A program made the translations under genes and the position numbers. Of a stretch of 64,000 nt of DNA, positions 44,924 through 53,977 are shown one piece after another. The stretch is taken from NCBI GenBank assembly GCA_020635955.1, contig JACJYW010000007.1:1-64000 (forward strand), written 5' to 3'. How positions within the stretch are numbered: the stretch's first letter is position 1; each line of letters starts with the position of its first letter. This DNA comes from Crocinitomicaceae bacterium (GTDB lineage Bacteria; Bacteroidota; Bacteroidia; Flavobacteriales_D; Crocinitomicaceae). Under the pieces are notes generated by a model. It was given only the letters and a program-made list of their open reading frames with translations, had not been told where the DNA came from and made no database searches.

Positions 44924-45976
44924 TTATTCTGCGGCTTTAGTTTCTATAAATTTCATCAGATCCAGCATCTGTTCATTACTCATGTTTTCGTAGGTATACT
45001 GAGGCATATACTGTTTTCTACCACTCACCGCATAAGTACCATATCTGGTAATATGTGAAATTGAGAACTGGTTGTATTTATCTTTCTTGGCGTAAAGGAA
45101 TTTAAATGATAGAAGATCCATATCAAGATCAAAATTGGTAATGTTCCTTCCGGGAGCATGACAATGCATACAACCAGCTTTGTAGATATATTCTCCATTC
45201 TCAACATTCGGCTCATAACCAGGAATTTTAGGGATCTCAGAATTACCAAAGTGAGCATCATTGATCTCATTATATTTTCCTTTGATCATTCCAATGGCCT
45301 TATCACTTCCCGCGGTCACCAAATTGGAAAACTGCGCATATTCTTCTGATGAAAATTTTAGATCGGACACTTTCAACTGAATGTTCTTGTAATAGTGCAT
45401 AACACATCTTATCTCCCAAAAATCCATTTCACGACCTTGAGAACATTGAGTGGCGCATAATTGAATAGCATTGTAAAGGGTATCACGGGTATTTTTTACC
45501 AGATCACCATATTTTTTGGCATAATCACCATTATACCAGTGGCGTTTATTATACATCCCATAGAACGTAGAACCGGGTAAAAATGGTATTTTATTCTTTT
45601 TACTAAAATCCAATACTCTAGCCGGCGATTCATCAGATGGATCATCAGTTTCAAGCACCTGATTATGACAATCTGTACAAACAAAATACTTTGAAACTCG
45701 CTTGTTAGAATGATCCTTTAGTCGTCCATAATAAACTAATTCCTCTCCCATCCTCACAGAATCAGCATCCAGTTTTTCAATGTAGTGTTGTGGCTTTTGA
45801 TCCCCCAATTGAATCAAAACATCTTCAACTGACCATTTAGAAACATCAGGATCCAGCTCAAGCCTTTCTTGTTTATATGGCTCGATTCTACCGGGTTTAG
45901 CAGATTGAAAAGCAAATAATAGCACCACTCCTACTAAGGAGATCGAAGCAAAAAGATATGTTCTCAAGTTTGACAT
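44924..45976 (-). CDS. Dihaem c-type cytochrome
   Basis: This 350-residue periplasmic protein has a signal anchor (LFASISLVGVVLLFAF) and two CxxCH haem motifs: CTDCHNQ near residue 100 and CMHCHAPG near 268, with a possible Met ligand in QYMPQY. The middle carries other cysteines (LCATQCSQG, IRCVMHYYKN) that resemble the degenerate haem site of SoxA-like proteins. It starts a four-gene leftward cluster with the DUF5777 barrel. The electron partner is unknown. Confidence 0.85.
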   Translation of the reverse strand: MSNLRTYLFASISLVGVVLLFAFQSAKPGRIEPYKQERLELDPDVSKWSVEDVLIQLGDQKPQHYIEKLDADSVRMGEELVYYGRLKDHSNKRVSKYFVCTDCHNQVLETDDPSDESPARVLDFSKKNKIPFLPGSTFYGMYNKRHWYNGDYAKKYGDLVKNTRDTLYNAIQLCATQCSQGREMDFWEIRCVMHYYKNIQLKVSDLKFSSEEYAQFSNLVTAGSDKAIGMIKGKYNEINDAHFGNSEIPKIPGYEPNVENGEYIYKAGCMHCHAPGRNITNFDLDMDLLSFKFLYAKKDKYNQFSISHITRYGTYAVSGRKQYMPQYTYENMSNEQMLDLMKFIETKAAE

Positions 45977-46028
45977 TATTTATTTCGGCTTGCCAGTTTA
46001 GCACCAATTAGCGCCATTGGATTATATG

Positions 46029-46036
46029 CAAAGATA
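46029..46036 (-). promoter_or_regulatory. -7 promoter element of the cytochrome gene
   Basis: Minus-strand TATCTTTG, exact consensus, 52 bases before the ATG at 45976. Identical to the pgk and acyltransferase elements. Confidence 0.5.
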
Positions 46037-46136
46037 AGATCCAAAAGGATAAACCGCATAGGTATTCCCATCATTAAAACAGCTGTAAAAATTTCTTAAG
46101 TAAGGATTCATTTTAACTTGATTTCAGCAGCATTTT

Positions 46137-46144
46137 TAACTTTG
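46137..46144 (+). promoter_or_regulatory. -7 promoter element of recG
   Basis: TAACTTTG, exact TAnnTTTG match, 24 bases before the recG ATG. Confidence 0.55.
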
Positions 46145-46168
46145 ATGAAGATAGAAATTTTCCATTGA

Positions 46169-48268
46169 ATGAATAATGTGTTGAACACGCCAATTGAATA
46201 TCTTAAAGGAGTTGGTCCTAAAAGGGGCGATATCCTAAGAAAAGAGGCGGGTATTTACACATTTGAGGATCTCATTTATTACTTTCCATTCAGATACATT
46301 GACAAATCATCTTACAATAAAGTAACTGAGATCCCTGATCTGGATGCGGCGGTTCAATTAAAAGGTCAGATTACAGGATACAAGGAAGTTAAGTTTGGAA
46401 GAGGAAAAAGATTGGAGGTTGGTTTTGAAGATGATACAGGTTCAATTGACCTTATCTGGTTCAAAGGTGGAAAATGGATCACGCCTAAATTACAAGTTGG
46501 TGGATGGGTTAAAGTTTATGGTAAACCAAAAAAATATGGATCCAGGTACAACATTGCTCACCCTGAAATAGAATTTCTACAAGGGGAAAAAGAAGGTAAA
46601 CTTGGATTACAACCGGTTTATCACTCTGGTGAAAAGTTGCAGGATCTTGGGTTCACTTCTAAGGGAATTGAGCGAATCATTGAGCAATTATTACCTCAAC
46701 TGAAAGGTCAGGTAGTTGATAATCTTCCGAATTGGATCAAAGCGGATCTGAATTTACTGAACAGGGAAACCGCATTGATTGAAATTCATCAACCCAGTAG
46801 TTTAGAATTGGCCAACAGGGCCCGATTGCGATTAAAATTCGAAGAATTATTTATCCTACAGTTAGAATTGTTACTGAGAAAAGAGATTGCGAAAAAAAAG
46901 ATCAAGGGATTGCGATTGGAAACTGTTGGTAAATATTTCAATGAATTTTATAGTGAACACCTTCCGTTTGAACTTACCGGCTCCCAAAAAAGGGTCATTA
47001 AGGAAATTCGTGCAGACATTGGTTCAGGAATTCATATGAATCGGTTATTACAAGGGGACGTAGGATCAGGAAAAACACTGGTTGCTTTAATGATCATGCT
47101 TATTGCTATTGACAATGGTTACCAGGCATGTATGATGGCTCCAACTGAGATCCTTGCCAATCAACATTATACCTCTATAAAGGAATTCTTACAGGATATG
47201 GACCTTAAGGTTGAATTACTTACGGGTTCAACCAAACAAGCCAAACGAAAAGAGCTGCACAAGGAACTAAAATCAGGAGAGATCAATATTCTGGTGGGTA
47301 CACATGCCTTATTAGAAGATATTGTACAATACAAAGATCTTGGAATTGCCATTATAGATGAACAGCACCGATTTGGCGTGGCGCAACGTTCTAAATTATG
47401 GAAAAAGAATGCCCTGCCCCCTCATATTTTGGTCATGACAGCAACGCCAATTCCAAGAACGCTGGCGCTTACTTTTTATGGAGACCTAGACATTTCTGTT
47501 ATTGATGAAATGCCACCTGGAAGAAAAGCCATCCAAACTACGCACAGATTTGAATCAGCCAGACTGAACGTTTTTCAGTTTGTGGAAAATGAGATCAGTA
47601 AAGGTCGTCAGGTATATATTGTATATCCGCTTATCCAGGAATCTGAAAAAATGGATTATCAGAATCTTATGGATGGCTACGAAGCTATATCTCGTAGATT
47701 CCCGCTACCAAAATTCAGGGTTAGCATTGTTCATGGTAAAATGAAACCAGAAGACAAGGATTATGAAATGCAACAATTCGTGAACGGAAACACTCAAATA
47801 ATGGTTGCCACTACAGTTATTGAGGTTGGTGTCAACGTACCAAATGCATCCATCATGATCATTGAAAGTGCTGAGAAATTTGGACTATCACAATTACATC
47901 AGTTGAGAGGTAGAGTTGGAAGAGGAGCTGAACAATCTTATTGTATTTTAATGACTGGCAGCAAACTAGGTGAAGACGCCAAGAAAAGGATCTCAACCAT
48001 GGTTGAAACCAATGATGGATTCAAAATATCTGAAGTTGATCTCAGATTGAGAGGTCCGGGAGATATTATGGGAACTCAACAAAGCGGAATTCTTAACCTG
48101 CGTTTATCGGATCTATCCAGAGATGCACAGATTGTAAAACTGGCAAGATCCAAGGCAGAAGAACTCATTGAAAAAGATCCGGGATTCAAGGATAAAGACC
48201 ATCAAAATCTGGCGACATTGTTAAAGGAAGTATTGAAATCACGTCCCAATTGGAGCAGAATATCTTAG
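46169..48268 (+). CDS. recG: ATP-dependent DNA helicase RecG
   Basis: This 699-residue helicase remodels stalled replication forks and Holliday junctions. It has the N-terminal wedge/OB domain (IEYLKGVGPKRGDILRKEAGI...DLIYYFPFRYID, GKPKKYGSRYNIAHPEIEF), Walker A GDVGSGKT, TGSTKQAKR, DEQHRFGVAQR, MTATPIPRTLALTFYGDLD and motifs V/VI (TTVIEVGVNVPNAS, QLRGRVGRG). Normal length; monocistronic, converging on a lipoprotein gene four bases away. Confidence 0.97.
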   Translation: MNNVLNTPIEYLKGVGPKRGDILRKEAGIYTFEDLIYYFPFRYIDKSSYNKVTEIPDLDAAVQLKGQITGYKEVKFGRGKRLEVGFEDDTGSIDLIWFKGGKWITPKLQVGGWVKVYGKPKKYGSRYNIAHPEIEFLQGEKEGKLGLQPVYHSGEKLQDLGFTSKGIERIIEQLLPQLKGQVVDNLPNWIKADLNLLNRETALIEIHQPSSLELANRARLRLKFEELFILQLELLLRKEIAKKKIKGLRLETVGKYFNEFYSEHLPFELTGSQKRVIKEIRADIGSGIHMNRLLQGDVGSGKTLVALMIMLIAIDNGYQACMMAPTEILANQHYTSIKEFLQDMDLKVELLTGSTKQAKRKELHKELKSGEINILVGTHALLEDIVQYKDLGIAIIDEQHRFGVAQRSKLWKKNALPPHILVMTATPIPRTLALTFYGDLDISVIDEMPPGRKAIQTTHRFESARLNVFQFVENEISKGRQVYIVYPLIQESEKMDYQNLMDGYEAISRRFPLPKFRVSIVHGKMKPEDKDYEMQQFVNGNTQIMVATTVIEVGVNVPNASIMIIESAEKFGLSQLHQLRGRVGRGAEQSYCILMTGSKLGEDAKKRISTMVETNDGFKISEVDLRLRGPGDIMGTQQSGILNLRLSDLSRDAQIVKLARSKAEELIEKDPGFKDKDHQNLATLLKEVLKSRPNWSRIS

Positions 48269-48272
48269 ACGA

Positions 48273-49262
48273 TTAAGGCTGTTTATTGATAGTCAATCTC
48301 AGGTTATCCCAAAACACTGACAACTCTTTATCTGCTGAATTCATGTAATTAATGTTATCCTCTGAAGTGTACATTTTCGCCACTTCAAAATGAGTAAATC
48401 CATCAGGACATTTTTCCTTTGGATGTTGAGTGGTATTGATTATGTCAAACAGGGTGATCTTACTTCCTCCTTCAGGCGTAACACTTAGCATGAATCTGCC
48501 ATTGTTCTCATCTCCTTCTTTAAGATATAATTCTAAATGCATCCACTCTCCATAAATCACCGGAAAAGCAGTAGCCGTTTCACCCCACACTTCTTTCCAC
48601 TCACAGGTTTTACAATTCTTATAATCTGATTTTACCCTGAAATAGATCTCATTTCCACTTCCTTCCTCTTTATATAGGTTTACCGAAACTCTAAAAGTAT
48701 TTTTCTCTTTTGTCCAGGCACCATTGTTCCAGAATTCAAACAAAGTAAACCAATAGAACTTGTCAGAAGATTCTTTGATATAAGCCAGATCAGGATGGAA
48801 TTTTAGACTGATCTCTTCATAAAGTTCTTTTATGCATTTATTATCATGTACACTTAATTGTACTCTTCCCTTTTTATTCGATCCTTCCTTGATGTGCGCT
48901 TCTTTTATATTGAATTTCAAGACTTTATTACCAACACTATCTGGATCATCAACAATAGAAGCAGAACGTTGGTTATCACTACCATCTTCATAACCTACTT
49001 CTACAAAACCGATATTGGGATGATCAATAAGATCTGACCAGTCACTTTTTTCATTAAAAGCCATGTCAACACCTGTGAAATTGGCGTTTTCGTATTCACC
49101 ATTACTTAGTGTTGCACCTTCAAAACCGGTTTGAAAAATCAGTTCTTCGTTGTAAGTACATTCTACCCCACAATTAATACTTTTTTTCTTGCAGGCAGAT
49201 AGCAAAATCACCAAAAGAAGAAATGAAAGAGCTCTGAATAATATTTTATAAGAAGATGACAT
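48273..49262 (-). CDS. Lipoprotein with polysaccharide-lyase-like (concanavalin-type) fold
   Basis: This 329-residue lipoprotein (LLSAC, Cys24) has a beta-sandwich domain: LIFQTGFEGATLS, NKVLKFNIKEAHIKE...GRVQLSVHDN, EISLKFHPDLAYIK, FYWFTLFEFWNNGAW, GEWMHLELYLKEGDENNGRFMLSVTPEG, and ELSVFWDNLRLTI. This pattern matches heparin-lyase/alginate-lyase-like folds in secreted Bacteroidetes proteins, but catalytic residues are not certain. The ATG at 49262 is preferred to a GTG at 49268. It may bind or cut polysaccharide at the surface. Confidence 0.65.
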   Translation of the reverse strand: MSSSYKILFRALSFLLLVILLSACKKKSINCGVECTYNEELIFQTGFEGATLSNGEYENANFTGVDMAFNEKSDWSDLIDHPNIGFVEVGYEDGSDNQRSASIVDDPDSVGNKVLKFNIKEAHIKEGSNKKGRVQLSVHDNKCIKELYEEISLKFHPDLAYIKESSDKFYWFTLFEFWNNGAWTKEKNTFRVSVNLYKEEGSGNEIYFRVKSDYKNCKTCEWKEVWGETATAFPVIYGEWMHLELYLKEGDENNGRFMLSVTPEGGSKITLFDIINTTQHPKEKCPDGFTHFEVAKMYTSEDNINYMNSADKELSVFWDNLRLTINKQP

Positions 49263-49357
49263 AAGCACTTTATTCTATCTGAAATTTTATAATTCAAATT
49301 AAAGAAGATAAAATATTAAAACTCAATAATTGGTATATTGTTGCAACAACAAACATT

Positions 49358-49702
49358 ATGAAATCACTTTTAATTTTCTTTCTGTTTTTAATAGGAAACA
49401 ATAGTTTCTCGCAAGTTTATGGAGAGATCTTCATGGAAAAAAGGCCAATAATTAAAGATATAGATTACACAATCACATATTCTCGAGTTGGTGTAATTGT
49501 CTTTGATATTGCTGTTAATACGAACGGTGACGTTACCAGTTGTGAGATCAATAAAGAGAAAACTACAGTACATAGTACACCTATGATGGTTAAAGCCAAA
49601 AACAGGATCATTCAGGAACTTAAATTTGAATCAGGGAATCAATATCCAACTTTTCATAGAGGATTTGTACAGATCAAACTGCATCCGACAACAGAAAATT
49701 AG
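49358..49702 (+). CDS. Small exported protein with TonB-C-like domain
   Basis: This 114-residue protein has a signal peptide (SLLIFFLFLIGNNSFSQ) and a compact alpha/beta segment, VGVIVFDIAVNTNGDVTSCEI...AKNRIIQELKFES, similar to a TonB C-terminal domain without the membrane anchor. Function unknown. Confidence 0.65.
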   Translation: MKSLLIFFLFLIGNNSFSQVYGEIFMEKRPIIKDIDYTITYSRVGVIVFDIAVNTNGDVTSCEINKEKTTVHSTPMMVKAKNRIIQELKFESGNQYPTFHRGFVQIKLHPTTEN

Positions 49703-49801
49703 ATTGTTCTATTATCGAATTATCTTCAAAATTTTAGGAGTCCAATAATGGATTAATTTCAAAAGCAACCGGTAATTTGAACAAGTCGTTTCCAGCCATA
49801 T

Positions 49802-51028
49802 ATGAAAAAGCAAATTGTCTGGATAGTTTTGATTTTTGCAACTAGCATTGGAAATGCACAACAAACGAAAAAAGTGTGTTTTCTAGGGAATAGTTACACC
49901 TATGTAAATGATCTGCCTGGAATGGTTTCAAGCATTGCAACTGCAGACGGCAATACTTTGATCAAAGATCAAAATACACCTGGGGGATATACCCTTGAAG
50001 GACACTCAACCAATTCCACTTCTCTTTCGGTAATTTCATCAGATCAATGGGATTATGTAGTATTACAAGATCAAAGTCAACTACCATCTTTTCCCTGGTC
50101 GCAGGTAAGTACAGACGTTCTTCCTTATGCTGAGATATTATGTGATTCCATAAGATCAGCCAATGCCTGCGCTATTCCACTTTTTTATAACACATGGGGG
50201 AGACTAAACGGAGATCCACAGTGGGACTCCATCAATACCTTTGACAAAATGAATGCAAGACTTGCTAATGCATACGGCTTTATGTCAGACGTTAATAGTG
50301 GTAAAAGAGCACCTGTAGGGATTGGTTTTGATCATGTCGATAATGATCTATCATCTCCTATTACGCTAACTCAATTATTTTCTGGTGATGGAAGTCATCC
50401 TTCAGTTCATGGTACATATCTGGCAGCTTGCATTTTTTATGAGATGATATTTGAAACCTCAGCTCAGGGAAATAGTTATTTACCAACAGGAATTTCTGTA
50501 TCAGAAGCCAGTTATATCCAAAATGTCGCGAATCACGTGGTCAATGACGTAGACTCAATTGACATTGATTTTACGCAACCAATGGCCAATTTCAGTTATA
50601 CAACAAATGGATTGGAAGTAACCTTCATCAATGAAAGCGAACATTCATTCGAATGGCAATGGGCTTTTAGTGACGGAACAAATAGTACTGAACAACATCC
50701 AACACATTTGTTCAACCAGTCAAGTTCTTACTATGCTACTTTGACAGCAAGTTATTGTGCGAATTCAAGTGACACCACCATCTATATCAATCTTCCTTTA
50801 GGATTGACCAATGAAACGAAAGTCAACTTTATAGTAAAGCCCAACCCATCAAACGGACAGTTTGAAATAGTTTGTTCTTCAACCAATGAAAAGGCTCAAT
50901 TGTATAGCTATGATGGAAAGCTTATTGGATACTTTGATACCAATACCCTTATTCAGCCTATTCTGAATGGTGGAATTTATCTAATTAAAATTGGAGACGA
51001 AGTTGAAAAATTAATCATTCAAGACTAG
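49802..51028 (+). CDS. DUF4886/SGNH-like secreted hydrolase with PKD and T9SS domains
   Basis: This 408-residue secreted protein has a signal peptide (VLIFATSIGNAQ) and a DUF4886 domain of the SGNH-hydrolase type: CFLGNSYTYVNDLPGMV with the Ser nucleophile in GNS, VVLQDQSQLPS, FYNTWGRLNGDP and GDGSHPSVHGTYLAA with the catalytic Asp/His. A PKD domain (about 255-325, FEWQWAFSDGTNSTEQHPTHLFN) and a T9SS sorting domain (VKPNPSNGQFEI) follow. Probably an extracellular esterase/deacetylase. It overlaps the convergent DUF4956 gene by four bases. Confidence 0.83.
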   Translation: MKKQIVWIVLIFATSIGNAQQTKKVCFLGNSYTYVNDLPGMVSSIATADGNTLIKDQNTPGGYTLEGHSTNSTSLSVISSDQWDYVVLQDQSQLPSFPWSQVSTDVLPYAEILCDSIRSANACAIPLFYNTWGRLNGDPQWDSINTFDKMNARLANAYGFMSDVNSGKRAPVGIGFDHVDNDLSSPITLTQLFSGDGSHPSVHGTYLAACIFYEMIFETSAQGNSYLPTGISVSEASYIQNVANHVVNDVDSIDIDFTQPMANFSYTTNGLEVTFINESEHSFEWQWAFSDGTNSTEQHPTHLFNQSSSYYATLTASYCANSSDTTIYINLPLGLTNETKVNFIVKPNPSNGQFEIVCSSTNEKAQLYSYDGKLIGYFDTNTLIQPILNGGIYLIKIGDEVEKLIIQD

Positions 51029-51669
51029 TCATCATCTGGGAAGATCTCTTCAGCACGATCTGAATGATAAAAGATCTTAACCTGAGCAGTATCTCTCAGA
51101 AAATCGACCTTGATCACCTGTACTTTTGTAATCTTTAAACCAGTTCTGGCTTCAAGATCAGCATGCAATTCTTCACTTTTGTCGGGCTTAATAAGATCGA
51201 TCTTTTCGTAAAGAATGGTTTTAACATTTTCATGTTTTTGTAGAAACACATATTCAAGCAAGAACACCACAAAAACAGTTACCACATTTATGAATAAAAG
51301 CTCTGCCAGGCTAATTTGCTTACCTGCCAATGCATTCACCACTGATAAACCAATCGTTACAAACAGGTAAGTCATTTCCTTGATGCGAACAGTGTTGGTT
51401 CTGTATCGAATAATTCCAAAAATGGCAAAAAGGCCCAGCCCCATCCCTGTATCAATATCCAGCTTTTTTAAGGCAAAACAGATCATGAATGATATGGTAG
51501 AGATCATGTAATAAGTGAACAGATAATCTTTTCTTTCTGTCTTTCTGTAGTAGATCAAACGAACAAGAATGGTAAGAAACACAAGATTCACAAAGAATCT
51601 AAACAACAATTTATAAAAATCGTCAGTGATGAAATCCATTCCTAAAAATCCGCTAGTTTCTTCTGGCAT
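51025..51669 (-). CDS. DUF4956 membrane protein
   Basis: This 214-residue protein has four membrane segments (FVNLVFLTILVRLIY, LFTYYMISTISFMICFAL, GLGLFAIFGIIRYRT and LLFINVVTVFVVFLLEYVFL) and a cytoplasmic ACT-like C terminus (LKITKVQVIKVDFLRDTAQVKIFYH). The GIIRYRTNTVRIKEMTYLF block is the family signature. It lies one base after a VTC-domain gene, its standard partner. Role unknown, thought to relate to polyphosphate or cell-envelope synthesis. Confidence 0.9.
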   Translation of the reverse strand: MPEETSGFLGMDFITDDFYKLLFRFFVNLVFLTILVRLIYYRKTERKDYLFTYYMISTISFMICFALKKLDIDTGMGLGLFAIFGIIRYRTNTVRIKEMTYLFVTIGLSVVNALAGKQISLAELLFINVVTVFVVFLLEYVFLQKHENVKTILYEKIDLIKPDKSEELHADLEARTGLKITKVQVIKVDFLRDTAQVKIFYHSDRAEEIFPDDD

Positions 51670-51670
51670 T

Positions 51671-52423
51671 TTATTTCAATTTATTTAATAGAAGCTGATG
51701 TTCCTTGAAGTTGTTATACTTCAGATCATCATAAAGAGTTACGGCCCCAATACAATATTTGCTAAATCCATGAGGCCTAATTTGATTCTTCTTCATCAGC
51801 TGATAAAAAAGGCTATTTCTATTTAATTTTTCCTGTTTTAATTCTGCAACAACCACTTCATCCTTTACAACTGTATTGTCACCTGAACGATAGGTCAGGT
51901 TCAAATCAATAGTTAATCTTTCTTTGTCCGTTTTACTTACAAGCGTTATCCTGTCAAATGAATTCCACAATTTAGATTCAAGTCCAACTTCATGTCCAAT
52001 GGTAGCATGAATGAATTCTCTGGAATGGAGTTGCAGATCCTCTTCAAATCCGGGCAGTGATATCCTATTCTTATCTGTTCTTCCCTTGTACTTATGTTTG
52101 ATCTCAAGGTAAAACAGCCCTGATGAAACGTAATTTCTTATCCTAACTTTAAATCTATCAACTCTACTGTTATGATGATCAAGATACAACTGAAACCTTG
52201 GTGTATCAAAATATAACGTTGAGTATTCGATCATCTTCTCGCCTTTGATCTCCAAAGCTTTATAACCAACCGCTAATTCTTTTAGAATCTCATTGAAAAC
52301 AGATCTGCCGATCAGGAATTTAGTATCAACCCTATTCATTAATTCAACCCCTTTCATTTCATCCAAAAAAATTGGTTCAAATGAACTTATGATGGGTTTT
52401 TCAGTGAATCGGTCAAAAGGCAT
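51671..52423 (-). CDS. Polyphosphate polymerase (VTC) domain protein
   Basis: This 250-residue protein has the VTC/tunnel-fold motifs: RVDTKFLIGRSVFNEIL, YSTLYFDTPRFQLYLDHHNSRVDRFKVRIRNY, FYLEIKHKYKGRTDKNRI, DLNLTYRSG, VVAELKQEK and a C-terminal SKYCIGAVTLYDDLKYN. The basic and acidic pairs fit a triphosphate tunnel metalloenzyme. In yeast Vtc4 makes polyphosphate; the bacterial family is less studied. It forms a two-gene operon with the DUF4956 gene. Confidence 0.9.
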   Translation of the reverse strand: MPFDRFTEKPIISSFEPIFLDEMKGVELMNRVDTKFLIGRSVFNEILKELAVGYKALEIKGEKMIEYSTLYFDTPRFQLYLDHHNSRVDRFKVRIRNYVSSGLFYLEIKHKYKGRTDKNRISLPGFEEDLQLHSREFIHATIGHEVGLESKLWNSFDRITLVSKTDKERLTIDLNLTYRSGDNTVVKDEVVVAELKQEKLNRNSLFYQLMKKNQIRPHGFSKYCIGAVTLYDDLKYNNFKEHQLLLNKLK

Positions 52424-52524
52424 GATTAAAGATACTAATTTTGTATATCACTTATTAATACTTAGGTTTGGACTAAAAGGATTCACTTTAGTTTAATTTA
52501 GGTGAATTAAGCACTACTTGAAGA

Positions 52525-52995
52525 ATGAAAAGATCACTCACGTTAAATTACGAAGAAGGAGAAAACTGGAAAGACCTAAATGAGGATTTGCATGCAATGA
52601 TTGAAGAAACGATTACATTTTCAAAGAATGCGTATGCACCTTATTCAAATTTTAAAGTTAGTGCCGGATTGACATTGGAAAATGGCATTAAAAACTTTGG
52701 AACAAACGTTGAAAATGCTTCTTATCCAGCTTCTATTTGTGCTGAACGAACCCTTATTTCACATACTGTTGCCAATCATCCAAATGACAGGATCAAAACA
52801 ATGGTCATTTATGTCGATAAAGCAGTTGGAGAACCGGTTCCGCCATGTGGTATATGCAGACAAACCATTTTAGAGATCGAATTAAAACAAAAATCGCCGA
52901 TTGAGATCATTTTGATCAGTAAAGAAGGTAATTATAAAGTTTTTGAGAAGTCAGCAGATCTATTACCACTCTATTTTGATGGAAGCGTACTGTAA
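52525..52995 (+). CDS. cdd: Cytidine deaminase
   Basis: This 156-residue zinc enzyme deaminates (deoxy)cytidine in pyrimidine salvage. It has YAPYSNFKVSAGLTLENG, the zinc/catalytic motif CAERTLI and PPCGICRQTILE. In Flavobacteria cdd commonly stands before pdhA and pdhC; here one opposite-strand gene is between them. Confidence 0.95.
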   Translation: MKRSLTLNYEEGENWKDLNEDLHAMIEETITFSKNAYAPYSNFKVSAGLTLENGIKNFGTNVENASYPASICAERTLISHTVANHPNDRIKTMVIYVDKAVGEPVPPCGICRQTILEIELKQKSPIEIILISKEGNYKVFEKSADLLPLYFDGSVL

Positions 52996-53078
52996 TGTGT
53001 TAATATGCAAATGTGAAGATGTGAAGATGTTTTTTTAATTATCACATTGACACATTAACACATTATCCCATTTTCACA
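52996..53078. other. Imperfect inverted and direct repeats between cdd and the DUF4919 gene
   Basis: Short related units (TGTGTTAATATG, ATGTGAAGATGTGAAGATG) on the left face CACATTGACACATTAACACATTA on the right across a T-rich centre, allowing a long hairpin. It probably serves as a bidirectional terminator. It is built from repeated (A)CACATTAA-type words. Confidence 0.55.
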
Positions 53079-53834
53079 TTACTCATCATCCGGCTGAGGA
53101 AGATCAGCATCCTTATAAGTACTTGATAAACTTAAAAGCGGCATTCTAACATTAAAATAGAGTTTCTTGATCTTTTTCTTGCCTTTGATCTTTGGCTGAT
53201 CCCGCTTTGAAATGAACAACAGATCACAATCGCTTATCAACTGTTGATTTACCGCCCTTAACCCCATATCCGCCATTAGATCATATTCATGATCAACAGA
53301 TATGACCACATAAGATGTTTCCATTGTCTTTCCGTCACCACTTTGATAGATGATCTCTAAAAAAGAATAGTATTGTTTAGCATAATACCGCTTCAATTCT
53401 GGCTCATCCAATTTAAGATATGAAATAGACATCTTCAAGATCACTTCAAGATCAACAGGATTTTCCTGTAGAACATAAATTCCCTTCTCAACAGCCATCT
53501 TATAATCTTGATCTGTAAATAGATCATTAAATGCTTTTTTCTCATTACTATTTCCGTATGGATGATAATATTCCTGAAACACATTGCCGTAATACAGATA
53601 GTAATAGTCCTTTTGCGTTAGAGTTGTGTCTTTGTTCACCATTCTGTTTATCAACACCGGATAGTAGTATACAGATGATTGATCCTTGATCTCTTCGAAT
53701 ACATCATGGAAATCAACAGATGAAATTTGCTGTCCTAATGATGAATACGGAATCAACAACAGGATAAATATGGATTTAAGCCAATGCACAGGGATTCGCT
53801 TTCTATGGGTTGGTTTTTCTTTGTTTGGTTTCAA
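53079..53834 (-). CDS. DUF4919-family exported protein
   Basis: This 251-residue protein has a signal peptide (HWLKSIFILLLIPYSSLGQ) after a basic leader. The ORF opens with TTG at 53834; a GTG at 53789 is an equally good start. The pattern SVYYYPVLINRMVNKDTTLTQKDYYYLYYGNVFQEYYHPYG and the helical middle match DUF4919, a TPR-like family. Function unknown. Confidence 0.8.
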   Translation of the reverse strand: MKPNKEKPTHRKRIPVHWLKSIFILLLIPYSSLGQQISSVDFHDVFEEIKDQSSVYYYPVLINRMVNKDTTLTQKDYYYLYYGNVFQEYYHPYGNSNEKKAFNDLFTDQDYKMAVEKGIYVLQENPVDLEVILKMSISYLKLDEPELKRYYAKQYYSFLEIIYQSGDGKTMETSYVVISVDHEYDLMADMGLRAVNQQLISDCDLLFISKRDQPKIKGKKKIKKLYFNVRMPLLSLSSTYKDADLPQPDDE

Positions 53835-53943
53835 TATAAGTAGGAATTTTCACTTGGTAACAGATTTGATTGATTTTCAACAATACTGAACTTTTTAGCG
53901 ATAAGTACGTACACCAACTTCCCTATTTTAAATGAATATTGAA

Positions 53944-53951
53944 TATATTTG
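53944..53951 (+). promoter_or_regulatory. -7 promoter element of pdhA
   Basis: TATATTTG, exact match and identical to the tRNA-Val -7 element, 26 bases before the pdhA ATG. Confidence 0.6.
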
Positions 53952-53977
53952 CTCATTATTAAACTGAAGCGGGAATT

